NCBI RefSeq assembly: GCF_041821145.1
Contig: NZ_JBGUBC010000019.1
Location: 1-54,875 of the forward strand
Origin: Halopenitus sp041821145
GTDB taxonomy: Archaea; Halobacteriota; Halobacteria; Halobacteriales; Haloferacaceae
Direction: 5' to 3'
DNA length: 54,875 nucleotides
The position numbers and the translations under genes are program-made. This document shows, piece by piece, positions 1 through 7,005 of the stretch. How positions within the stretch are numbered: the first letter of the stretch is position 1; each line of letters starts with the position of its first letter. Under the pieces are notes generated by a model. It was not told the DNA's origin and made no database searches. It saw only the letters and a program-made list of their open reading frames with translations.

Positions 1-59
1 GATTCGTCACGAGACAGCTGTCACCATCCATCCGTGGTGGTCGACGGAATGGTTACCCG

Positions 60-515
60 TCACTCGATCTCGATTTGGGTGCCCTGCGCTACCGGCTCAC
101 TCTTGGGCATCCGGATCGTCAGGATACCGTTGTTGTAGGTGGCCGAGATCTCGTCCGCCTCGACGGCCTCCGGAAGTGGGATGGAACGAACCGCGGATGC
201 ATGGCGGCGCTCCCGTCGAATATACTTACCCTCCTCTTCTTCTTCTTCTTCCTCTTTTTCCTCGTGCTCGGCTTCGATCCGGAGCGTCCGATCGGTCACC
301 CGAATGTCGATGTCATCCTCATCAAATCCGGGCAGCTCGGCAGTCAATACGAGCTCCTCGTCCTTGTCTTCGAGGTCGATCGTGACGGACGACGCCGCCG
401 ACGGTTCGATCCCGAACACGTCGCCGTTCCAGTGGCGGGCCATCGCTTCGAACTCCTCCTGCATGCGATCGAACGTCTGTATAAGTTCGTTTAATGGGGT
501 CGTTGGTTTTGTCAT
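60..515 (-). CDS. Hsp20/alpha-crystallin family small heat-shock protein
   Basis: ATP-independent holdase chaperone, cytoplasmic. The 151-residue protein has the alpha-crystallin domain at about residues 40-140 with the end-of-domain signature NNGILTIRMPK, and a C-terminal I-x-I anchor (QIEIE) used for oligomer assembly in this family. I chose the ATG at 515 because the in-frame TTG at 545 would put a 19-bp inverted repeat inside the coding region and adds non-conserved residues. Odd feature: an almost pure Glu run (about nine Glu) in the loop before KYIRRERR, encoded by a GAA/GAG triplet tract. The gene stands alone behind a 5' leader with two inverted repeats and a TATA element, consistent with stress-regulated transcription. 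Family assignment is secure; clients and regulator are unknown. Confidence 0.95.
   Translation of the reverse strand: MTKPTTPLNELIQTFDRMQEEFEAMARHWNGDVFGIEPSAASSVTIDLEDKDEELVLTAELPGFDEDDIDIRVTDRTLRIEAEHEEKEEEEEEEEGKYIRRERRHASAVRSIPLPEAVEADEISATYNNGILTIRMPKSEPVAQGTQIEIE
229..265. repeat. Triplet (CTT/GAA) tract encoding poly-Glu in Hsp20
   Basis: Near-continuous CTT/CTC triplets on the plus strand (Glu codons GAA/GAG on the coding strand). The tract encodes the acidic loop of the alpha-crystallin domain and could change length by slippage without breaking frame. Confidence 0.8.
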
Positions 516-525
516 ATTGCAAACG

Positions 526-544
526 TGGTTTCGACTCGAAACCA
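526..544. promoter_or_regulatory. 19-bp inverted repeat in the hsp20 leader
   Basis: TGGTTTCGACTCGAAACCA is a perfect 9-1-9 inverted repeat located 11-29 nt before the hsp20 start codon. It can act as an operator for a dimeric regulator or as a leader hairpin near the start. Its function is inferred from position only. Confidence 0.6.
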
Positions 545-546
545 AA

Positions 547-600
547 TGAATGCTCCCGTATTTCCTACGCTATGGGAACATTCATGATATAGTTTTTATA
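547..600 (-). promoter_or_regulatory. hsp20 promoter: TATA element and second inverted repeat
   Basis: On the minus strand a TATA-like element (TATAAAAACTATATCA) spans 600 to 585. TGAATGCTCCC (547-557) and GGGAACATTCA (574-584) form an 11-bp inverted repeat with one mismatch and a 16-nt spacer, placed over the expected transcription start. This arrangement would suit a repressor that competes with initiation. The TATA run also abuts the stop codon of the upstream gene at 596. Confidence 0.55.
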
Positions 601-1201
601 ATTGTGAAGGTTCGACCTGTCGACCGATCAGTAACAGACCGCCGACGAGCATCACGATCGCAAACGGGACCAAAAATCGGAAGCCGGTGCTGATCGTCGC
701 ACTGGCTTGGATGCCGATTACGAGAAGTATCGTCGGTCCACAGCACGCAGCGCCGGACAACAATGCCGGGATGCCGGCGAGGACGCCGGTCGAGGTCTCC
801 AATCCACAGGCCCGGGGCTGAACCACGCCGAGATAGGTGAGTGCGAAGTTCGCCCCAACGAGACCGGCAAGGATCATGGCGACCAGCATATTGAGCGGTG
901 ACACCAGATACGTAATCGATCCGATGGAGACGACCGCGATAGCGTCGAACCGAAAGAACCCGACGTTGGCGAACGCTCGGGAGAAATCGTCGACGGTTCG
1001 AACTGTGAGTCCCCCCGGCTCGCCGCTAGCCACGGAGAGATCACCCACCGTGACGAGATACACTACGAGATAGCTGACTCCGACACCGAGGAACACGATC
1101 CGTGAATCCCAGCGTTTTGCTGCGATCTCGAGAGCCGCCGCAGTCCGACTCAGGACGCCCATTTCGTTTGCGATCGCGTTGGTGTGGCTGGTCTCAGGCA
1201 T
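596..1201 (-). CDS. Polytopic membrane protein with intramembrane Cys-Cys-Gly-Pro motif
   Basis: I do not recognise a named family. The 201-residue protein has about five hydrophobic segments (near 35-55, 75-90, 97-120, 135-160 and 170-192). The fourth carries GAACCGPTILLVIG: two adjacent cysteines followed by Gly-Pro in a membrane helix, reminiscent of vicinal Cys pairs in metal or redox membrane proteins such as MerT. The start at 1201 overlaps the end of the DUF3179 gene by 8 bp; an alternative ATG at 1162 removes the overlap. Translational coupling to that lipoprotein is likely. The metal or thiol role is only a guess. Confidence 0.7.
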   Translation of the reverse strand: MPETSHTNAIANEMGVLSRTAAALEIAAKRWDSRIVFLGVGVSYLVVYLVTVGDLSVASGEPGGLTVRTVDDFSRAFANVGFFRFDAIAVVSIGSITYLVSPLNMLVAMILAGLVGANFALTYLGVVQPRACGLETSTGVLAGIPALLSGAACCGPTILLVIGIQASATISTGFRFLVPFAIVMLVGGLLLIGRQVEPSQL

Positions 1202-2351
1202 AGAGGGTGGTGTCAGGATAAAAACCGCTCCAGGCGAACCACATCGCGTCGAAGGCGAGCGTCCGTTCCAAGGGGAGCGCCTCCGGTGCGTACGTGTCTC
1301 CCGTACGATCTACGATCTGCCCGTCCCGATACTCGAACGGCTTGTCGTCCGGGTTCCGGTACACGTAGCCCGTGTCGAGATCCGGTTCGTAGGTTGCCAC
1401 CACGGATGTCCCGCCGAGGCTGCCTTCGATGAGTTGTGCGTTCCTGAGCGTGTTCTTCTCGAAGGCGGCCGCCCCATCCGTAGTTCGCGTCCCGATAACG
1501 ACCGTCTTGGGCTGGAGGCGGTCGTCCTCGGAGAACGCCGAAAACATGGGAGACGATCCCGGCGAATAGTATCCCTCTCGCGGGGTGTACGACCCGTACG
1601 GGTCTCGATCGTAGTTCCTCGCGTGGCCGGTCTCTCGGGAGAGAACCTGGGTATCGGGATGTGTACTCGACCAACGGTTCCACGTCGTCCAAATGACTCG
1701 AAACTCCTGCAGCGAGTGATTCGGCGGCTCCTCGTTCCACGGGCCGGGAATCGCGGTTGCGAGTACTTGCGGCCACCAGGTTTCGGTAGCCCTGTCGTAC
1801 ATGATCAGGTTGTTGTTCACGAGCCGTCCGGACACGCCAAACGTCGTGTCACCGCGTTTGAATCCCATGGCGGTACCGGTCAACGGACAATAGGTGACGC
1901 TAACCGGAGTGTCATCGACGACGTCGTTACAGATCTCGTGTAAGACGAGAATTGACTGCGGGTACGCCTTCGCCTCGTGTTCCGTTGCAAGTCCGAATAC
2001 CGGATCACCCGGATCCAGTCCACTCGAAGCCTCGTCTGCGGAGATAAATGTCGGGTCATCGATCGACGGAATGCCGTCTTTCGGTGGACCACCGGAAACC
2101 GCGTTGTCCCGCAACGAAGACGGCTCCATCGGAAGCGGGAGTCGTTCATCCGTTGATGGTGGTCCTGTCCCGCTCGTATCCGATCGGTCGGTCGATTTGC
2201 CGTTTTCTTCGGTCGATTCGCCATCTTCCTCGGTTGATTCGGTCGTCGACGTATCCTTGGCGCCGTCGGTTCGTCTCCCGCCGACGCATCCGGAGAGGGT
2301 TGCGACTCCGACACCGGCAAGGACGCTCCGACGTGTCACGAGTCGCGGCAT
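1194..2351 (-). CDS. DUF3179 domain lipoprotein
   Basis: Exported protein of about 385 residues. The N-terminus MPRLVTRRSVLAGVGVATLSGCVGG combines a twin-arginine motif with a lipobox-type cysteine, as in haloarchaeal Tat lipoproteins. An acidic, Ser/Thr/Glu-rich linker follows, then a DUF3179 domain (from about residue 95 to the end) with the family's HEICNDV, TYCPLTGTA and final FAWSGFYPDT segments. The ATG at 2351 begins exactly at the Tat-like signal, so it is preferred to the upstream in-frame codon at 2384. The biochemical function of DUF3179 is not established. The gene precedes and overlaps the Cys-Cys membrane protein. Confidence 0.9.
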   Translation of the reverse strand: MPRLVTRRSVLAGVGVATLSGCVGGRRTDGAKDTSTTESTEEDGESTEENGKSTDRSDTSGTGPPSTDERLPLPMEPSSLRDNAVSGGPPKDGIPSIDDPTFISADEASSGLDPGDPVFGLATEHEAKAYPQSILVLHEICNDVVDDTPVSVTYCPLTGTAMGFKRGDTTFGVSGRLVNNNLIMYDRATETWWPQVLATAIPGPWNEEPPNHSLQEFRVIWTTWNRWSSTHPDTQVLSRETGHARNYDRDPYGSYTPREGYYSPGSSPMFSAFSEDDRLQPKTVVIGTRTTDGAAAFEKNTLRNAQLIEGSLGGTSVVATYEPDLDTGYVYRNPDDKPFEYRDGQIVDRTGDTYAPEALPLERTLAFDAMWFAWSGFYPDTTLYA

Positions 2352-2663
2352 ACCCCAGTATTGGTCGTAGACGGGCAAAAGCACTCCCTAACCCCCACGT
2401 AACCGGGGAGACGCTCTTCCGTCCGCCTCGGGGCGATCGACGGTCAGTTTCGATCGGTTTCGGGTAGTGATCGACAGTCAGTTCAGATCACGAAAGCGAG
2501 TACCGTCGGAGTCGGAATCCGTCCTCAAGAACAGCTGGTTACAAATCCCGGCATCGGTTCGGCGCGTCCGCATCGCTATCGAAGCCGCTGTGGCACGTTT
2601 ACGTGGCCAGCGCAGGCTGACTTCCGTCTCTTCGATCGATCGGATCGCATGCTCCACGATGTT
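2352..2663. other. Intergenic gap with an imperfect 21-bp direct repeat
   Basis: About 310 bp between the zinc-ribbon gene and the DUF3179 gene. I see no convincing gene: open frames on either strand lack recognisable protein features. GATCGACGGTCAGTTTCGATC (2435-2455) and GATCGACAGTCAGTTCAGATC (2469-2489) form an imperfect direct repeat. The promoter of the DUF3179 gene should lie at the left end. Confidence 0.5.
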
Positions 2664-2894
2664 TCAATCCGCGTTAGTAAACTGAAGCACACCTCCGCTC
2701 TGGGTAGTCAAATCCGCTCGATTACGACGGGAATCGATCGTCGTTCCACACTCGGGACACTCGTAGTCGAGAGAGTCGGTACGCACTTCGATGATCCAGT
2801 TCCCGTTAATACGACTCGCGTGATTGCAATTGGTACAGTACAGCGTCGCCTTCTGGGACGGCTGCCGCTCAGAGAGGGTTTTGGAGGAAACCAT
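2664..2894 (-). CDS. Small haloarchaeal zinc-ribbon protein
   Basis: A 76-residue protein with two CxxC knuckles, CTNCNH and CPECGT, about 27 residues apart and separated by RINGNWIIEVRTDSLDYE. This gives a single zinc ribbon, as in a common haloarchaeal microprotein family (I believe DUF8106). ATGs at 2900 and 2894 are both possible; a TATA-like GTTATACCC about 30 bp upstream favours a nearly leaderless start at one of them. Such proteins are usually thought to mediate protein or nucleic-acid contacts, but no partner is evident here. It lies downstream of uspA on the same strand. Confidence 0.8.
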   Translation of the reverse strand: MVSSKTLSERQPSQKATLYCTNCNHASRINGNWIIEVRTDSLDYECPECGTTIDSRRNRADLTTQSGGVLQFTNAD

Positions 2895-2984
2895 TTGCAT
2901 ATATACTATTCGGATGGGTATAACGATGTTGTTCTCCCCCCGGCTACGATCGGGAAGGCGAGGAAAACGGCCGTTACCACTCCC

Positions 2985-3494
2985 TCACTCGTTTCGGGTT
3001 AGTGCTACAACTGGTCGGTCCGAGTTGATCATAATGGACTGTGAGATGCTTCCAAATATGGCCTTCCCGATGGGGCTCCGCTTTCGCCCGCCGACGACGA
3101 TATATCGAGCGTCGATTCGATCCGCTTCCTCGATGATCTCGGTTTCCGGATCGCCGACCCTTCCTTTAACGGCGATGTCGGCACGTTGCTCCTCGGATAG
3201 CGTTCGTTCGACGCATCTCTCAGCGACGCCTGCCGCGTCATCAGTTGCATCTTCGAGGTCGTAGTCCGAGAGGCTCTCTTCGGACATCGCGTATCTGAAC
3301 CCGGCCTCTTGGCTCCCGCCTGGAACCACGACCGGTGTCGTGACGTCGGAACTCTCACGAAGTTCCTCGAACTGATCCTGTTCCATCACGTGGAGGGCAA
3401 CGAGCTCCTCGTCGTATGCCTCCGCGAGTTCGTGTCCGACCTCTACAACCTCATCTCGTTCGTGTTCGCCACCGATTGCTGCAAGTATCGTCAT
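2985..3494 (-). CDS. UspA-family universal stress protein
   Basis: Cytoplasmic Rossmann-like nucleotide-binding fold of the Usp family, 169 residues. It starts with the typical beta-strand MTILAAIGG and ends with IVVGGRKRSPIGKAIFGSISQSI followed by RPVVALTR. This corresponds to the G-2x-G-9x-G(S) ATP-binding signature, with the last Gly-Ser intact. Usp proteins bind ATP or AMP and modulate stress responses, but the specific role cannot be read from the sequence. It is transcribed in the same direction as the DUF58 gene 77 bp upstream, probably from its own promoter. Confidence 0.92.
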   Translation of the reverse strand: MTILAAIGGEHERDEVVEVGHELAEAYDEELVALHVMEQDQFEELRESSDVTTPVVVPGGSQEAGFRYAMSEESLSDYDLEDATDDAAGVAERCVERTLSEEQRADIAVKGRVGDPETEIIEEADRIDARYIVVGGRKRSPIGKAIFGSISQSIMINSDRPVVALTRNE

Positions 3495-3570
3495 GGCTAT
3501 GTATTCCCCTGGTGATGTAATAAATCATATCCCCAGTTCCCACATTCCAATTACCGCCGGCGGCTTTCGT

Positions 3571-4428
3571 TCACCCGATCCACACCGTCGAAAAGGCGTC
3601 GAAGAAGTCCTCATCGGTTGCCACGAGCGCGTGTGTCACCCGCAGATCCTGCGCTCGGGTGGCCACGTCGTCGACGAACTCGTCGACGCGGCTGCGATAC
3701 TGCTTGGCGAGCCGTCCGCCGAAGTACGTTCGTCGAGTTAAATCCGTCTCGATGTCCTCGAAGATGGTGTCCCCGCCGACCTCCGGATCGAGTTCAGTCG
3801 GGGAAAGCACCTGTATGAGAACCACCTCGTTGCGAGCCAGCGACGCCACGCCCGTCTCCAATCCGTCGATATCGCCGATGCAGTCGGTTACGACGACCAC
3901 GAGGGACCGTGATCGGATCGACGCCGCGTACGCCTCGAATGCTGTCTGGAAGTCCGTTCCGCCAGTTGGGGTCGTCCCGTTGAGTCGATCGATCAGCGCC
4001 AACACCTCCCCGCGAGTCGATTTTCCGGTGTCGATGCGTTCTGCACGCTCGGTAAACAGGGAAAACCGGAAGTCGTCGTGTTCCTCGGCGGTGAGGTATG
4101 CATAGCCGAGGCCGAGTTTCGCTCCGAACTCGAATTTGTGCTGGTTGCCCTCGCCGAAATCCATTGATGCGCTCGCGTCCAACAGGACGTGGACCGTCAG
4201 ATTGCGCTCTTCTTCGAACTGCTTGATAAAGAACTCCTCCGTGCGAGCGTAGAGGCGCCAATCGACGAGGCGGGTGTCGTCGCCCGGTGAGTAGCGGCGG
4301 TAATCGCTGAAGGTCAATCCCTCGCCGACGCTTGGCGACTCCCGTTCGCCCTTCTTGGTCGACGTAGTTCGCTGATCCAGCGTCTCGAACCGATCGAGTT
4401 CGTCGAGGAAGTCGGGATCGATGGTCAT
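3571..4428 (-). CDS. DUF58 family protein (VWA-like, MoxR partner)
   Basis: A 285-residue soluble protein with the DUF58 core RRYSPGDDTRLVDWRLYART followed by a VWA-like fold. The metal-ion site motif DASASM (D-x-S-x-S) is visible about 100 residues in, with a later TDCIGD loop. DUF58 proteins are typically encoded with MoxR AAA ATPases and VWA membrane proteins and are thought to act as adaptors in complex maturation. Its ATG overlaps the moxR stop codon by 4 bp (ATGA), so it is the last gene of the operon that begins at 11179. Confidence 0.93.
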   Translation of the reverse strand: MTIDPDFLDELDRFETLDQRTTSTKKGERESPSVGEGLTFSDYRRYSPGDDTRLVDWRLYARTEEFFIKQFEEERNLTVHVLLDASASMDFGEGNQHKFEFGAKLGLGYAYLTAEEHDDFRFSLFTERAERIDTGKSTRGEVLALIDRLNGTTPTGGTDFQTAFEAYAASIRSRSLVVVVTDCIGDIDGLETGVASLARNEVVLIQVLSPTELDPEVGGDTIFEDIETDLTRRTYFGGRLAKQYRSRVDEFVDDVATRAQDLRVTHALVATDEDFFDAFSTVWIG

Positions 4429-5375
4429 ATCTCGGTCAGCAGATCGGCGATTACGTCATCGGTCGTTACCCCTTCACGCTCCGCCCGGAAGTCGAGCAGA
4501 ATTCGATGACGGAGCACCGGTGGGGCCATCGACTCCACGTCCTCCCACGAAACGTGGTTTCGACCGTGCAGGAATGCGCGTGCCTTCGCCGTAAGGACGA
4601 GACCCATGCTTGCCCGAGGACTCGCACCGAACTCGACGGTCTCCGCCTCGCGGGTCGCTCGAACGAGACGGATCGCCCGGTCACGAACGTCGTCGGCGAT
4701 GGGCATCTCGCGGACGAGCGACTGTATCTCCGTTAGTTCCGCCCGTGTGAGCACCTTCTCCACTTCCTGAGCCGTTTCGCCTCCGGTATAGAGGGTCACG
4801 ATGTCGCGTTCCTCCTCGTAGGCGGGATAGTCGAGAACGAGTTTCAGGAGAAAGCGGTCCGTCTGTGCCTCGGGGAGCGGATAGGTCCCCTCCTGATCGA
4901 TCGGATTCTGAGTAGCCAGCACGAAGAAGGGACGCGGGAGGTCGTAGGTCTCGCCTGCGGCGGTTACCTGTTTTTCCTGCATCGCTTCCAACAGAGCGGC
5001 CTGCGTCTTCGGGGTCGCACGATTGATCTCGTCGGCCAGAACGACGTTCGCGAAGATCGGCCCCTTCTCGAAGACGAACTCCCGGTTGCCCTCCGATTCG
5101 CGGATGATCTCCGTCCCCGTGATATCCGAAGGCATCAGATCCGGCGTATTCTGTACCCGTGAGAAGTCCAGATCGGTCACGTCCGCGACCGTGCGTACCA
5201 TCGTGGTCTTCCCTAACCCCGGGTTGCTCTCCAGCAGAGCGTTGCCGTCCGCAAGGATACAGACCAGAAGGCGTTCGAGCACCTCACGTTGCCCGATGAT
5301 GCGTTTGCCAACCTCCTCGCGCACCCGGTCGAGCCGTTGCTGCAACGCGTCGACGTCCGATGTCTGTTCGCTCAT
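4425..5375 (-). CDS. MoxR-family AAA+ ATPase
   Basis: AAA+ chaperone-like ATPase of 316 residues. Walker A is SNPGLGKTT, Walker B is VVLADEINRA, followed by the MoxR-type sensor segment KTQAALLEAMQEKQVT and ATQNP (sensor 1). The C-terminal lid contains SPRASMGLVLTAKARAFLHGR. MoxR proteins with DUF58/VWA partners promote assembly or cofactor insertion in other complexes. The client in this operon is not identifiable. Overlaps of 4 bp with both neighbours imply strict translational coupling. Confidence 0.96.
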   Translation of the reverse strand: MSEQTSDVDALQQRLDRVREEVGKRIIGQREVLERLLVCILADGNALLESNPGLGKTTMVRTVADVTDLDFSRVQNTPDLMPSDITGTEIIRESEGNREFVFEKGPIFANVVLADEINRATPKTQAALLEAMQEKQVTAAGETYDLPRPFFVLATQNPIDQEGTYPLPEAQTDRFLLKLVLDYPAYEEERDIVTLYTGGETAQEVEKVLTRAELTEIQSLVREMPIADDVRDRAIRLVRATREAETVEFGASPRASMGLVLTAKARAFLHGRNHVSWEDVESMAPPVLRHRILLDFRAEREGVTTDDVIADLLTEI

Positions 5376-6292
5376 GACTCCTCGCTTTCCTCCCGGATTC
5401 GGAGGTTGTACTCGCGGATCAGTTCCGCGTCTTCGAGGCGTTCCCGCTCGTCAAAGCCCGCACGCTGTGTCTCAATCGTCGTCGAGTCGTCGAAGCCGCT
5501 GTTGTCGTAGGCCGCCGCCGAATCAGCATCAGTCCCGGCCTCGCTCCCCGATCCGCTGGTGTCGATTGTCGCATCCAGTTCCTGCTCACCGGCCGGAACG
5601 TCCTCCGGCTCGCCCAGGATCGACGATCCGTTCTGGAGTCCACCGTACTCCGATTCGATGCCCCCCTGCGTGTCGCCGTTTTGGGATCCGTCCATGCCGG
5701 TCAACGACACGTCGACGACGGCGAGTTGGATCGTCGCGACGCTGACAACCGCGACGACGAGGATCGTCACCGTCACCCGTCGGAGGTCCAGCAGACCGAC
5801 GCTCGATGCGTCCTTGAGATCGTCCAGAACGTCCTCATAGAGGCGACGGGCCATTCGGGACCGTCCCCCATGATCCACGACGTCCCGTGCGGTCCGGAGC
5901 GCCTCGTTCAGGTCGGGGTTGGCGCTTTCGAACTGCTCGACGAGCGGGCGGTGGCTCCGCCACGCCACCTCGACCACGAGGACGACGCCGCCCACGGCAA
6001 CACCGAGGACCGCACCGGTCGTTACCGTCGGATCCGCGAGCGGCAGTCCCACCGCTTGAAGCGCGTTGAGCACCGCCTCCGGGATCGGAAGTCGCGCGGG
6101 GAGACCGGGGACGCCCGTGACCGTCGCCGCGAGATTCACGAGTAACGTTGCGAGGCTCGCATCGATGACGGCGTAGATGGCGGCCACCTTCCATCCTTCG
6201 CGCCGGATCTCGACGAGCGCGCGGCGGATCTTGCGCTCAGCCGGTGGCGGATCGCGGTCGGGGTTGTCATCGGGTGGTGTCGTCTCCGACAT
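5372..6292 (-). CDS. Membrane protein of the MoxR/VWA operon
   Basis: 306 residues with an acidic N-terminus, hydrophobic segments near 40-60, 95-125 and 170-195, and a long acidic Gly/Ser/Asp-rich tail. A cytoplasmic loop (SRMARRLYEDVLDDLKDASS) separates the second and third hydrophobic regions. I think it belongs to a haloarchaeal family named only as a DUF (DUF7502), but I do not know a function. Its place directly before moxR, with a 4-bp overlap, makes it a likely structural partner of the ATPase/VWA machine. A 59-bp gap separates it from the coiled-coil gene. Confidence 0.8.
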   Translation of the reverse strand: MSETTPPDDNPDRDPPPAERKIRRALVEIRREGWKVAAIYAVIDASLATLLVNLAATVTGVPGLPARLPIPEAVLNALQAVGLPLADPTVTTGAVLGVAVGGVVLVVEVAWRSHRPLVEQFESANPDLNEALRTARDVVDHGGRSRMARRLYEDVLDDLKDASSVGLLDLRRVTVTILVVAVVSVATIQLAVVDVSLTGMDGSQNGDTQGGIESEYGGLQNGSSILGEPEDVPAGEQELDATIDTSGSGSEAGTDADSAAAYDNSGFDDSTTIETQRAGFDERERLEDAELIREYNLRIREESEES

Positions 6293-6351
6293 GGGTTCAG
6301 TTCTCCAACAGTAGTCGGTTCATCAACATTGGTCAGTTCTCCCACATTGGC

Positions 6352-7005
6352 TTAGTTACACTCCGGCGGTGGGTCATCGAACCGCGAGCACACCGATTGA
6401 AGGTCGTTTTCGGTCTCGCGGAGGTCGTTGCGAAGGCGGTCGTTTTCTTCCCGGAGATTCGCGTTTTTCCGTTCCAGATCGTTGACCTCGGACTCGAGTT
6501 GCGAGACCTCTTCGTTCAGGTCCTCGACGTCCGACTGCAGTTCGTTCCGCTCGTCCCGAAGCTCCCGGTTCTCGGATTCGAGGGTCCCCACTTCGGATCG
6601 GAGCTCGGCGTTCCGGGATTCCAGCGCGTTCACCCGGTTCTCCAGGGATCGAACCTCCTCCTGGGCGGCCTCCAGTTCCTCCTCCGTCGACGCGAGTTCG
6701 GCCTGTGTCTCGTCCAGTTGTCCTTCCGTCTCCTCAAGGTCTTCCGACACCTGACTGACGTCGCTTCGGGTGGTGCTGAGGCTCTCGTTGAGTTCCTGCA
6801 GTCGCTGGCGCGTCTCCTGTAAGTCCCGTTCCGTCGTCTGCAACTCCTCCTGGAGACGATCGTTCTCTTGGCGGAGTTGGGTGTTCTCCGCGTCGAGTTC
6901 CTCGACTGACTCCTGATAGTACAACGTTGCGCCGGCGGTGCCGGCCATGGACAGACAGATCAGGAGGGCGAGGGTGAGGTTGATGGACCGGCCGATGAGG
7001 CTCAT
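6352..7005 (-). CDS. Membrane-anchored coiled-coil protein
   Basis: 217 residues: an N-terminal hydrophobic segment (about 5-27; signal anchor) and then roughly 170 residues of uninterrupted heptad-like sequence rich in Glu, Leu, Arg and Gln, predicted to be one long coiled coil. It ends with CSRFDDPPPECN, two cysteines that could close a C-terminal disulfide. The ATG at 7005 overlaps the preceding VWA gene by 4 bp (ATGA) and starts just before the hydrophobic segment, so longer starts are rejected. It probably acts as a scaffold or spacer in the VWA/MoxR complex, a role inferred from context. Confidence 0.85.
   Translation of the reverse strand: MSLIGRSINLTLALLICLSMAGTAGATLYYQESVEELDAENTQLRQENDRLQEELQTTERDLQETRQRLQELNESLSTTRSDVSQVSEDLEETEGQLDETQAELASTEEELEAAQEEVRSLENRVNALESRNAELRSEVGTLESENRELRDERNELQSDVEDLNEEVSQLESEVNDLERKNANLREENDRLRNDLRETENDLQSVCSRFDDPPPECN

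Noticed and set aside
2352..2663. Remnant of an insertion sequence or transposase in the gap
   Set aside because: A 21-bp imperfect direct repeat is present, but no transposase motif or terminal inverted repeats could be found in any frame.
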